Shown here: positions 7,997 through 17,429 of the stretch, one piece after another
Position numbering within the stretch: the first letter of the stretch is position 1
Layout: each line of letters starts with the position of its first letter
NCBI RefSeq assembly: GCF_000186865.1
Contig: NW_008705588.1
Span: 328,489 to 392,488 of the forward strand
Length of the DNA stretch: 64,000 bases
Direction: 5' to 3'
Origin: Aureococcus anophagefferens
Taxonomy: Eukaryota > Sar > Pelagophyceae > Pelagomonadales > Pelagomonadaceae
Position numbers and translations under genes: made by a program
Notes under the pieces: model-generated
The model's database searches: none
Told to the model about the DNA's origin: nothing
What the model saw: only the letters and a program-made list of their open reading frames with translations

Positions 7997-10900
7997 TTAC
8001 GCGACGAAGGCGAGGTGGCGCGCGTTCGCGTCGCGGACGCGCATGAGGTCGACGCGGTCCTTGAGCGGCCCCGCGGCCCCGCGGCGGATGAGGGCGTCGT
8101 GGAACGCCTCGGCGAGCTTCGGGTGCGACGACGCGGCCGCGTCGTCGCCGAGCGCGAGCGCGAGCGGCAGGCGCCAGTCGTCCAGGCGGTAGGCGCCGAC
8201 GAAGGCGAGGAGCGCCGCCGCGAGGGCCTCGTCCTCCGCCGACGCCGGCTCGCCGGCGCCCGGCACGACGCGGAGCGCGAGCGACAGCGCGTCCAGCACG
8301 TGGTCCGCGACGGCCGCGCGCGTCTCGCCCGGCCGGTGGTGGATCTTGACGACGACGCTCGCCGCCGCGGCGCGCCCGGGCCAGGCGGCGTCGACGGCGC
8401 GGAGCGCCGCGCAGAGCTCCGCCGCGCGGCGCACGGACGCCGGCGACGCGGCCGCGAGCAGCCGCGCGACGGCGCGCGCGGCGACCTCGTCCGTGCCCGC
8501 GCCGTCGGTCCAGCCCGCGTCGTCGCCGCCCTCGTCCCACTCGCAGAACGTCACGTCGACGCGGCCCAGCGCGGCGGCGCCGCCGCCCGCGGCCTCGCAG
8601 CGCCGCGCGAAGCGCCAGACGTCCTCCAAACCCGTCGCCGTCGCGGGCTCGCCGTCGTCGCCCGGCGCGGGCCGCGCCTCCGGCGGCGCGCCGAGGCACC
8701 GCCACAGCAGGGCCTTGGCCGCCGCGAGCATCGTCGCGCGGCACACGTCGCCGTCGCCCACGGCGTCGTCGACGGCCGCCGCGGACACGAGAGGCAGCAG
8801 CTCCGCGGCCGTCGCGAGCTCGTCGGCCTTGAGCGCCGCGGCGAAGAGCGCCCGGGGCCGCGCGAGGCGGCCGTCGGCGAAGGCCGCGGCCGCCCGCTCC
8901 GCGCCGCCCGCGAAGAGCGCGTCGAGCTCGGGCGGCTCCAGCGGCCGCGCCGCGCGGCACGCGACGCGCAGCAGGCCCGCGCCGCCGAGGGCGTCGCCCG
9001 CGAGCCAGAGGTAGCAGCGGCTCGCGAAGGCGCGTCGCCCGTCGCCGCGGCTCGCCTCGCGCGCGGCGGCCGCGACGGCCGCCGCGAGCGCGTTCGCGCC
9101 GTCGGCGGCGTCCGCGGCTCGTAGCGCGTCGCGCGCGCGCCGCAGGTCCACGTCCGCCGCCGGGTCCGGCGCCGCGGCGAAGGCGTCGTAGGCAGATTCG
9201 CAGGCGTCGGCCTCCTCGCCGTCGAGGGACGCGGCGTAGCGGCCCGCGCAGCGGCCGACGCAGGAGTCGACGACGGCGGCGAGCGGCGCGCGCGCGTCGC
9301 GCCGCGCGGCGGGCTCGTGGACGTTTCCGCGCCGCGCGGCGACGACGCGCACGAACGCGCCGGCGCCGTCGCCGCCGGCGACCCAGGCCGCGGGGCCGAG
9401 GTCGTCGACGGCGCGCGGCGCCGCGGGCCGCGCGCCCACGGGCCCGTCGAGGCCCGGCGCCCACGCGGCCGCGCGGCCGCCGGAGACGACGAGGACGCCG
9501 CCGAAGCCCGGCCGCGTCGCCAGCGCGTCGACGTCGGCGGCGATGGGGTCCCAGGAGCCCGCGCCGGCCGTCGCGGCGACGCCGCCGCGGCCGTCGAGCA
9601 CCGTGAGGACCGCCGCGCCGTCGCGCGCGCGCGTCGCCCAGGCCGCCGCGACGACGTCGACGTCGGCCTTGCCCGGCGCGAAGTCGCCCGGCGCTACGAC
9701 GTAGAAGGGGTCCTCGTCGCCGACGGTCCGGCCCGCGCGGACGACGAACGCGGAGAGCCCGGCCGCGCCCGCGGCCGCGACGCGGTACGCGTCGCCGTCG
9801 CGGCCGCAGGCCAGGAGCCGCGCCGGCGTCTCGGGCAGGCGCCCGTCGAGGGGCAGGCGCCGGCAGCCGCGTTCCACGTCGTAGAGCTCGAGGCCCCGGT
9901 CCGCCGCGGCCAGCAGGAGCGCGTCGCCGAGCCAGAGCGCGTCGTCGACGCGGGACCCGCGGCAGAAGGGCCACCAGTCGCCGGCGTCGAGGTCGACGAC
10001 GGCGCCGCCGCCGGGCCCGCCGACGGCGAGGCGGTGCGCCCGCCGCGCGGCGGACGTCGGCGCGGCGCCGACGCCGAGGCCTCGGACGGCGAGCTTCGAC
10101 CACGGGCCGCCGCAGTTCGCGACGACGGCGGCGCCGGCGCCGAGAAACACCGCGCCCCGCGACGCCACAACAAAGGGCACGCAGGCGACGCCGCCGGCGG
10201 CGTCGACGACGGCGCACGCGGCGCCGCCGCCGCACCACGCGAGCCCCGCGACGGCCGCGGCCGACGCGCCGCGCGCGAGGACGCCGCGGCCCCGCGCGTC
10301 GAGCGCCACCCATCGCGCGCCCGAGCCGTAGCAGAGCGCGCGCCCCGCCGGCGCCCAGGCGACGCGCGCGCCCGGGCCCAGCGCGCCGTCCGCGAAGCTC
10401 CGCGTCGGCGGCCCGCCCTCCGCGCGGTGCACCGTGAGCCCGCCGACCCAGGCGACGACGACGTGCGCCCCGGACGCCTCCAGCGCGACGCCCACGGCGG
10501 GACCGAAGCCCAGGGACGCGTCGCGGCACGCGCGCCGCCGCCGGCCCAGCGCGGGCTCGAGCCTGGGCAGCGAAAGCGTTCCCGACTTCGAAGGCTCCGA
10601 TCTCGGCCGCTTCCACTCGTTTCGGCTGATTTTTGGACGAGCGATCATCCCTCGGCGCGCTCTCGAAGCGTGGGCGTTTCTTCGGGACTACGCGCGCGGC
10701 GAACACTCACGTTGGAGCGACGTCGAATCACCCCTCGTCGGCGCGGGCTCGAGCAGCGCGACGAACGCGCCCTCGTTGAGGTGGCCGTCGGACATCTGGC
10801 GCACGACGGCGGCGACGAGGCCGCCGGCGCAGGAGCAGGCGTCGTAGACCTCGAGCTCCGTGCCCACGGCGGCGGGCACGACGCGCGTCGCGCCCGCCTT

Positions 10901-11365
10901 GGGGTCCGCGGGCGCCGCGCCGCGCCAGCTCAGCTCGACGAGCGCGCCGCACCGCGTGACGACGACGACGCCCTCGCCGGGCGCCTCGCAGAGCCAGCGC
11001 GGCGCGCGGCCCCGCGTCTTCTTCCCGGACGCGACGCGCCGCAGGGACGCGCCCTCGGCCGCGAAGAACGCGGCCTCGGCGCCGCCGTCGCGAAAGCGCC
11101 GCAGCGCGGCGACGCGGCCGCCGCGCGCGGCGACGCAGCCGCCGACGGGTCGCTCGGACCGGTCCGGCAGCCGCTCGCTGCAGAGGCTCGTCGGCGTGTT
11201 CGTGCCGTCGACGCGCACGAGCGTCACGCGGTCGCTGCTCAGGCAGGCCACGTCCGTCTCCTCGCCGCGCGCGCCGCAGGCCACCGCCAGGACCGTTTCC
11301 GTCGCCGCGTCGTCGAAGAACGTCGCCGCGGAGCCGCGCGTCTCCTCGCCGAGCGCGAGCATCAT
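7997..11365 (-). CDS. beta-propeller-like / helical large protein, two exons
   Basis: Exon 1 is 10755-11365 and exon 2 is 7997-10562, joined across a 192-bp introner in phase 2; the total is 1058 residues. The first about 600 residues are a chain of short beta-rich blades (repeated VxVxxxxGxVxAW and GDALLLAAADRG-like strands) typical of a WD40/beta-propeller. The rest is Ala- and Leu-rich helix, as in vesicle coat, nucleoporin or RIC1-type proteins. No specific family is certain. The start is placed at the MM pair at 11365, because the longer open frame upstream (to 11473) has atypical composition. Splicing restores a continuous VALLEPALGRRRR across the junction. A conserved role in trafficking is a guess from the fold only. 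Confidence 0.72.
10563..10754 (-). mobile_element. introner copy A (192-bp intron, GC-AG)
   Basis: The exact direct repeat gcgcgggctcgagc lies at 10549-10562 and 10741-10754. On the coding strand the intron opens with GC of the left repeat (GCTCGAGCC) and closes with CTGCCCAG just before the right repeat. Removing it restores phase exactly (611 nt before, 2566 nt after). The GT sites inside the element (GTGATT, GTGAGT) are in phase 1 and cannot join to this phase-2 acceptor. The interior (GATTCGACGTCGCTCCAACG, CCAAAAATCAGCCGAAACG) is shared with copies B-E. Confidence 0.88.
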
Positions 11366-11570
11366 CGTTTCCTCGGCGTCAGCGCAGCAAGGCGTGGGAT
11401 TTTGCGCGGACCATTGCTCTGCTTTGGGCCGCAAGGTGCAGTCGAGTTGCACTGCAAAGCACCCGTCCGCCAACCCCCTCCCCGACGACTCGGGGACTCC
11501 TCGGGGGCCAGCGCGTGCTTAGTTGGCTGGTCTGGTGTCTTGGGTCGTCGTCGGAGCGGGCGCGTCGCGA

Positions 11571-13733
11571 TCAGCCTTGGGTGCTGATGGAGAAGTTGTT
11601 GATGTTCGCGCCGTCGGGCGTCTCGAGCTTGAGCGTCTTCTCGTTGCAGAGGTGGAGGAGGCCTGCGCGGGACGCGAGTCGGAAACACGGGAAAAAAAAA
11701 GGGACGCGGCGCGCCGGACAGATGAAGTAGAAGGGCATGGTGACGTCGGCCTGCTTCTGCTTGCCGGCGACGTCGGCGACGAGGCTCGCGAAGTCCGTCT
11801 CGGGCTCCTCCTCGACCTGGCGCCACATCTGGGTCTTGAGCTGGCGGACGTCGACCTTCTTGGCGCGCGTCGCGAAGGAGATGTTGATCTTGTCGACGAC
11901 GCGGCCGCAGGCGAGGAGCTCGGGCCCGAGGAGCGAGCCGCCGAACGACGTGCCGCGGCCCGCGAAGGACGTCGGCCGGCCCGCGAAGGACGTCTTCCGG
12001 CCGTAGTTCTCCTCGTCGTCGTCGGGGATGGCGAAGCGGTCGCCGTCGTCGGCGTCGTCCTCGGGGCCGCCGCAGTCGTCGTAGTCGTCGCCGCCCGGCG
12101 CGGCGCCGTCGCCCCACGCGGCGCCGTCGTCGTACGCGAGCGCGGCCGCGGCGCCGTCGCCGCCGGCGTCGCCGCCCGCCGGCGGCGCGACGGCGGTGAC
12201 GACGACGTCCTCGAGGAGGAAGAGGGACCGCAGGTCCTTGAGCGTGACGCGGAGGTCCTGCGGCAGGCTCAGCGCGCGCGCGTTCGCCGCCGCGCGCTTC
12301 AGCGCGGCCGCGCCGAGGCAGAGCGGGTCCCCCGCGCCGCGCTTCTTCGCCGGCGGCGGCGCGAGGGCGTCGGCGGTTTTCCGGTCAAATCTCTCGAAAA
12401 TCGTCACCGCCACAGGACGCTGGGCCTCGCCCGCGGCGAGCGCGGGCCGGCCGAGCGCGCCGCCGCCGAGCGCGAAGGCGTCGACGAGCGTGTTCTCGAT
12501 GCCCTCGTCGCCGAGGCCGCAGTCGTCCTCGACGTCCGGGTAGTCGTCGTCGCCGTCGTCGTCGCCGCCGAAGAACGCGGGCGCGTCGCCGCCGTCGTCG
12601 TGGCCGTCGTCGCCCGCCGGGTACGCGCCCGCGTCGCCGCCCGCCGCCGCGTCGGCGACCTCGCGCCGGAGCGCCGCCAGGGGCGGGCAGACCTACAAAG
12701 TTTCTCATCGTTTTCCCAACTCAAATCTCTCGAAAATCGTCACGGCCACCGGACGCTGGGGCAGACCGACGGCGGCAGCACGCTCCGCGGGAGCAGATTC
12801 TTGAAGGGGATGACGGACACGACCGCGTCCTCGCCGTCGTCGTCGTCGTCCGCGTCGCCGTCGCCGAAGGACACGCAGGCCGCGTCCGCCGCGAGGCGCT
12901 GGAGCAGCATGGCCCGCGCGGACCCGCCGTCGACGAGGCCCGAGCCGCCGCCGCCGCGCGAGATGCGCGAGAAGAACGCGTCGCGGTCGTCCTCCTCGAC
13001 GGCCACGGCGTCGATCTGGGCCGACGTGCCGAGCGTCGCCGACGCGTCGGCGTGCGTCGCCGCCTTGCGCGCCTTGCGCTTCTTCGGCGCGGCCTCCTCG
13101 CCCTCGAGCGGCGCGTCGTCCTCGTCCTCGGACTCGTCGTCGTCGGACTCGCCGCCCTTGGTCTTGCCGCGGTGGAGGCTCTCGAGCACGCGGTACGACG
13201 TGTTCAGCGTGTCGTCGACGCGGCTGCTGTAGATCTTCACGCCGGCCTCCAGCGTGCAGCTCGCGCGCGTGAAGTTGAAGATCTTGCGCGGCTTGTTGTG
13301 CTTCGGGTTCTTCTTGCCCTCGTCGCCGCCCTCGTCCTCCTCGCGGACGACGTCGCGCATGTGGTCGATGAGCGGCAACGACCACGCGTTCTTCGCCGTG
13401 ATCTTGTTCTCCTGCGACGGGAAGCGAGTTCGATGCGCGAAAATGGGAAGCGAGTTCGACGCGCGAAGACGAAAAGTGACGGACGCGGTCGTCGACCGCC
13501 GCCATCTTCAACGTCGTGCTGTACATGGCGGCGACGTCCTCGGGCGACAGGTCTTCGATGGGCTTGCCCTTGCCGCCGCCGGACTTGCGGCCGCCGAAGG
13601 ACCGGCGCGCGCCGGAGCGCCGCCGGTTCTTGTTGGCGAGCTTGGGGGCCGGAGCGGCCTCCTCGTCCGAGGAGCCATCGTCGAGGCCGGGCGCGAGGAG
13701 CGCGGCGCCTCCGGAGAGGCGGCGGCGCGACAT
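11571..13733 (-). CDS. NCAPH: condensin complex subunit 2 (CAP-H / Barren, kleisin)
   Basis: Four exons: 13497-13733, 12767-13411, 11720-12692 and 11571-11662, giving 648 residues. The kleisin joins SMC2 and SMC4 and recruits the HEAT subunits of condensin I for mitotic chromosome compaction in the nucleus. Family landmarks are MYSTTLKMA followed by ENKITAKNAWSLPLIDHM, then IFNFTRASCTLEAGVKIYSS, an acidic linker, SLPQDLRVTLKDLRSLFL, KKVDVRQLKTQMWR and PFYFICLLHLCNEKTLKLE. The last is contiguous only after removing intron 3 (57 bp, 11663-11719, a multiple of three without a stop). Introns 1 and 2 are 85 and 74 bp, both phase 0; intron 3 is phase 1. The start Met precedes a basic, Ser-rich head. 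Confidence 0.93.
12384..12426 (-). repeat. second copy of the 74-bp intron sequence, read as coding
   Basis: CCCAGCGTCCTGTGGCGGTG followed by ACGATTTTCGAGAGATTTGA on the coding strand repeats the start of the intron at 12693-12766 with about two mismatches over 42 bp. Here the frame stays open and in register with both flanks (EAQRPVAVTIFERFD), and no AG acceptor plus direct repeat follows. It is either a partial insertion now exonised, or an intron whose right end has diverged. The flanking protein is a poorly conserved linker, so homology does not decide. Confidence 0.55.
12693..12766 (-). mobile_element. 74-bp introner-like intron in the condensin gene
   Basis: The 8-bp direct repeat GTCTGCCC (coding strand) marks both ends: 12759-12766, where it supplies the GT donor, and 12685-12692, just after the TTGTAG acceptor. 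Perfect excision restores phase 0 and a continuous VLPPSVCPPLAALRR. The first about 42 bp after the left repeat (CAGCGTCCGGTGGCCGTGAC, then GATTTTCGAGAGATTTGA) recur at 12384-12426 in the same gene. No similarity to the 190-bp family is apparent, so it looks like a second, shorter family. Confidence 0.75.
13412..13496 (-). repeat. condensin intron 1 with internal tandem duplication
   Basis: An 85-bp intron (GTCGAC at the donor, GTCGCAG at the acceptor, coding strand). Inside, a 26-bp unit beginning gggaagcgagttcga on the plus strand is present twice back to back (about 13419-13471). No direct repeat brackets the intron, so unlike the introners it shows no sign of a recent insertion; the duplication may be slippage. 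Confidence 0.65.
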
Positions 13734-13737
13734 CTGC

Positions 13738-13839
13738 GTCGGGGGGCGTCTCTCGACGGCGCGCGTAGCGCGTCGGGGGGCGTCTCTCGACGGCGCGCGT
13801 AGCGCGTCGGGGGGCGTCTCTCGACAGCGCGCGCAGTGC
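13738..13839. repeat. three 34-bp tandem repeats upstream of condensin
   Basis: The unit starts gtcggggggcgtctctcgac and ends ggcgcgcgtagcgc. Copies lie at 13738, 13772 and 13806; the third has a few substitutions. They sit directly 5' of the condensin start at 13733 and extend towards the gene at 13952, so they fall in the shared upstream region of two divergent genes and may influence promoter activity. Confidence 0.8.
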
Positions 13840-13951
13840 GACGACGTTGCGCGGCGCGCGACGACGTTACGGGATCTGACGGCGCGCGCGCGACGCGCGC
13901 GACGCGTTGTAGCGCGTCGACGATATGCACACTCTCTTATGACACACCCCG

Positions 13952-14659
13952 ATGTCCCCGCCCCTCAATTCACGCCCCAAAACGCCGAAAGACACTGACC
14001 ATCGCGTCGAAAGCAAACCGCGCGTCTGTTCAACGTCGACGTTGTCGTCACCACCCAAAGTTGAACCAGCGTCTGATGCGAGCGTTGCTATCGAGGTCCG
14101 AAGATGTGCCACTAGCAGCCACACACAGAGACGCGACAAGATCAGAGTAACTGTGAATATGACGCGAGATCAATCGGTTGCAATAAGTGACCAGGTTTCA
14201 CTCGATTCGAGTGGGGAACAGGACAACACTCAACGAAACAGTGCCGTAGTGACGCACGCGCTGCGACGCCGCAATTGCTCCGCGGCAGCAGCTGTAGCCT
14301 TCCTCCCTCGGCGCGCCGCACGACGAAGAGACGAGACCGACGCGGCGACGCCGGACCTGAGCAAGCTCGGCCTGCTGCCGCTCGAGCTCATCGAGCGGTC
14401 GTTGGCGTACCTGCCGCTCCGATTCTTATCCAACAACGTAACGCACGTCAACCCCCGATACCGCGAGCTCGCCCTCCCGCTCCTCATCCGGCGCGTCCTG
14501 TGGCTCGAGCGGGAGCTGTCCCACGACGAGTTCGAGGCCGTCGCGGGCGACGCGTTCGCGCGGCGGCGGCCCTACTTTGTCGAGCTCGAGCAGCTCTGCA
14601 AGACGCTCAAATGCGCGACGTACATTCAGCCGCCGCCCGCGGAGCTCCTCGAGTCGTGA
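13952..14659 (+). CDS. F-box-like protein
   Basis: 235 residues from the first ATG; a shorter start at 14159 (MTRDQSV) is possible. The N-terminal 120 residues are Ser/Thr-rich, of lower GC, and may be partly 5' leader. Residues about 138-185 read LGLLPLELIERSLAYLPLRFL and then NPRYRELALPLLIRR, the pattern of an F-box helix trio (L-P-E/LI-xx-L-x-YL). F-box proteins link substrates to SCF ubiquitin ligases through SKP1. The remaining C terminus (WLERELSHDEFEAV and on) is helical, with no substrate-binding repeats visible. The assignment rests on pattern, not on a diagnostic residue. Confidence 0.55.
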   Translation: MSPPLNSRPKTPKDTDHRVESKPRVCSTSTLSSPPKVEPASDASVAIEVRRCATSSHTQRRDKIRVTVNMTRDQSVAISDQVSLDSSGEQDNTQRNSAVVTHALRRRNCSAAAAVAFLPRRAARRRDETDAATPDLSKLGLLPLELIERSLAYLPLRFLSNNVTHVNPRYRELALPLLIRRVLWLERELSHDEFEAVAGDAFARRRPYFVELEQLCKTLKCATYIQPPPAELLES

Positions 14660-14827
14660 GTTGTCGCACCCCGCGCCGCGGACCCGCGCGCGGGGCGAAA
14701 TTGCACATAGTAACGTTCGCGCATCCTCCGACCGGGCGCCGTGCGGGCTCTCGAAGAGCGGCGCGGGTCTACGGCGCTCTACGGCGCGGGAGCATGCCGC
14801 TCGACATGAGACACACAAACCCCCACC

Positions 14828-15859
14828 CTACTTCCTCTTGCGCGCGCCCGGCGGCACGCGGAACTCGGACGACGTGAAGAAGTTGGAGATCGCGTGCTCG
14901 GAGAGGAGCTGGAAGCCGTCGACGAGGAGCTCCCGCGTCGCCGCGTTCACGGTCTCGAAGACGACGAGGGCCTTCTCCGGTTTGACGACGCCCGGCACGT
15001 AGACCGCCGCCGGGAAGGACAGGGCGAAGCAGGCGTCGCCGTGGCCGCCGGGGAGCTCCGCGACGCGGAAGCCGCCGACGTAGTAGCTGTCCAGGGCCGG
15101 CGCGCCCGCGGCCGGCGTCCAGGAGATGACGCGGCAGTCCTCGGAGAGCGTGACGACGTGGGAGCGCCGCGCCCCCGCGTCGTGCTTGATGAGCCGGAAG
15201 CCGGCCTGAAGCATCGCGACGAAGCTCTTCATGAAGTCCGTCAGCGCGAGCGCGTCCTCGTAGCTCTGGGGCGTGTAGGGCGCCGCGGCGGCCTTTTCGG
15301 GCCGCGCGGGCGTCGCCGGGGCCGCCGCGTCCGCCGGCGCCGCGCCGGCCGACGAGCCGCCGAGCGCGTACTTGAGGATCGGGTACTTTGGCACCTCGGA
15401 GCCCTCCTCGATCTTCGCGTTGATGAAGTTGTCCCAGGTCGCGGCGGCCGCGGCGCGCGTCGTCGCGTAGGCCTTCTCGATGTCCTACAGACGGATGGTT
15501 CGGCGTCGATGCGACGGGGACTGACTGGGCGCCGGCGTCGCGCGAGCGCCGGCTCGACCTCGGGGGCCCCGACGTTCGAGATGCGCCAGCCCTCCTCGTA
15601 GCTCGGCTCCGCGATGCTCTGCCAGACGGCCTCGTGCTCGCCGTCGCCGTCCACGGACGAGCCTAAAGGTTACGCGGTGAGGGCGCCGCGCGGGGCGGGC
15701 GCGCGCACCGCTGTCGAGGTCCTGCGGGCCCATGGGCGTCTTCTCCTCCTCCGCCGCCGCGGGGTCGGCGCTGCTCTCCCCGACCCCGGGCGCGTCGGTG
15801 CTGCTCTCCCGCCACGCCGACTCGAGCGGGTCCATCGCGGACTCGGCCAGCGTCGTCAT
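14828..15859 (-). CDS. PH-like domain protein, three exons
   Basis: Exons 15709-15859, 15526-15662 and 14828-15484 give 314 residues. The introns are 46 bp (GTGCGC to CTTTAG, phase 1) and 41 bp (GTCAGT to CTGTAG, phase 0), very short but both frame-consistent. The head is acidic (MTTLAESAMDPLESAW). The second exon carries AVWQSIAEPSYEEGWRI. Residues about 200-300 look like a pleckstrin-homology fold: LQAGFRLIKHDAG, HVVTLSEDCRVISWTP, and a closing helix (ETVNAATRELLVDGFQLL). PH domains bind phosphoinositides or proteins at membranes. The tail ends in RKRK. An alternative donor for intron 2 (GTCGGG) would shorten the second exon. Confidence 0.65.
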
Positions 15860-15932
15860 CGTCCTGGGCTGCCCCTCGTCATGTCGCGGGTGTGGGAAAC
15901 AAAGTTGAAGGGGCTGCAGGCCGGGGTGAACA

Positions 15933-16103
15933 ATGCAGGAAACAAAGTTGAAGAAGGGGCTGCTCAATGATGGGCAAATGATCGATGCGCCTCTAGATGA
16001 CATGGAGCTCTACGAATTGGTGATCATCGTCGCCGTTTGTGTGACCACCTTCGCCATCCTCGACCGGCGCGTGCGACGAGGGCGCGTCAAGAAGGCCGCG
16101 TGA
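15933..16103 (+). CDS. 56-residue single-pass membrane microprotein
   Basis: ATG at 15933 to TGA at 16101-16103. The head is polar and acidic (MQETKLKKGLLNDGQ, DAPLDDMELYE), then one membrane segment (LVIIVAVCVTTFAIL) and a basic tail (RRVRRGRVKKAA), a coherent inside-positive layout. The TGA overlaps the ATG of the next gene (TGATG). A near copy of its first 20 bp (aaacaaagttgaaggggctg) lies at 15899, so the 5' part arose by local duplication. It is either a tiny gene or an upstream ORF controlling the 16103 gene. Confidence 0.5.
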   Translation: MQETKLKKGLLNDGQMIDAPLDDMELYELVIIVAVCVTTFAILDRRVRRGRVKKAA

Positions 16104-16204
16104 TGCGCCGCTGCGTGCTGCTCCTATTGCAGCCCATCGTCGCGGCCGACGTGATGCGCCGCTGCGTGCCGCTCCTATTGCAGCCCATCGCCGCGGCCAA
16201 CCTC
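16103..16204 (+). repeat. tandem 51-bp duplication of the signal-peptide coding segment
   Basis: Two in-frame 51-bp units, 16103-16153 and 16154-16204, differ at only a few bases. Each encodes MRRCV-LLLQPI-AA, that is, a start Met, an Arg pair and a hydrophobic core. Either Met could start the protein. Confidence 0.85.
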
Positions 16205-17340
16205 CTCGACCTGCCCGGCTGCGAGACGGTGGCCTTCTGCGCGTCCGTCGCCGGACCGGTCTGCGGCGCGGACTCGGCGGTCGTGCGGCTCGCCGGCGAC
16301 GCGGCCTGGGCGCCGCCGCGGCGCCTCGCCGACCTGGCGGTGCCCGCGTACGCGTCGTTCACCTTCGACCTCGAGCTCCGCACGACGGACCAAGACTGCG
16401 CGCGCGGCTACGGCGCGACGCCGCGCGTCGAGGCCCACGGCGGCAACGGCGGCGGCGTCGCCGCGGGGCGGCTCGTCGCCGCCGCCGGCGGCTGGCGCGC
16501 GACGGTGCCCACGCGCGGGCCCGGCAGGTACGTCACGTCCGCGAGCGTCGACTTCGACCGCTGCGAGGCCGCGGGCCGCTGCGACGCCGGCGCGACGAAG
16601 GTCGCGGGCGCGCGGCTCTTCGCCGTCGCCGTCCGCGTCGTCGCGGCCGCCGAGCGGAACGGGAGCGCGCCGGGCTGGGCCATGTCCGAGAACAGGCTCG
16701 CCTGGGCGCCGGCGCCGCGCTACGACGTCGACAAGCTGCGAAACCTGTGGATCCACGGCATCGGCATGTCGATGACGCGGACCTTCCTGGCCGACGTCGT
16801 CGCGGAGGTCGAGCGGGCGACGGGCGAGGCCGCGGCGCGAGAAGGGCCGCCGCACGGCGGCCGGGGCTCGCCGCTCTTCCCCATGCGCTGCGACCGCCAC
16901 GTCCACCCGGACGCGACGTTCCCGACGCTCGGGCTGCGGATCAGCCAGCTCTGCCACGACCTCGGCGTCGAGCCGCGGGACGGCGGGCGGCTCAACGCGA
17001 CGCGCCACCTGGCCGCGGTCGGCGGCGGTACGCCGGACGTCGTCGTCATCAACAAGGGCCTCCACGTCGCCGCGTCCGTGGGCGGCGAGACCGTCCTTTC
17101 CGACTACCGCGCGAGCGTCCTGGCGCACGTCGACGCGTTCCTCGGCGTCGCGCCCCGGATTTTCTGGCGAAGAAACCTCCCGACGCACTTCCGCCGCGCG
17201 GGCGCCCGGCCGCCGGACTCGTGGAGCTGCCGCACGGCCGAGCGGCTCCGGTGCCTCAACGCCGTCGCCGACGCCGCGCTCCCTCGCGACGTCGAGGTCC
17301 TCGACGACTGGGACCTCGCGGCCGTGCGGCCCGACTGCGT
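16103..17340 (+). CDS. secreted SGNH / PC-esterase-like protein (3' end in gap)
   Basis: At least 412 residues up to the N run. It begins with two successive signal-peptide-like segments, the product of a tandem duplication. Residues 40-200 form a beta-rich Cys-containing domain. The rest resembles PC-esterase/TBL-type SGNH acyl-esterases: IHGIGMSMTR near 218 (in place of the usual GDS block), PDVVVINKGLH near 310, and LDDWDLAAVRPDC at 400-412, where the family has its last catalytic D-x-x-H. The catalytic Ser context is atypical, so activity is uncertain. Members acylate or deacylate cell-wall glycans. Another PC-esterase-like gene starts at 63544. Confidence 0.62.
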
Positions 17341-17429
17341 NNNNNNNNNNNNNNNNNNNNNNNNNNNNNNNNNNNNNNNNNNNNNNNNNNNNNNNNNNNN
17401 NNNNNNNNNNNNNNNNNNNNNNNNNNNNN
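17341..17429. other. assembly gap (89 N)
   Basis: A run of N hides the 3' ends of two convergent genes, the SGNH-like gene on plus and the MOSC gene on minus. Its true size is unknown. Confidence 1.

Noticed and set aside
5841..10706. A 1621-codon open frame on the minus strand in another register
   Set aside because: It is a shadow of the alpha-kinase and propeller genes: nearly all Arg, Ala and Gly, no motifs, and it ignores the GC-rich third-position pattern.
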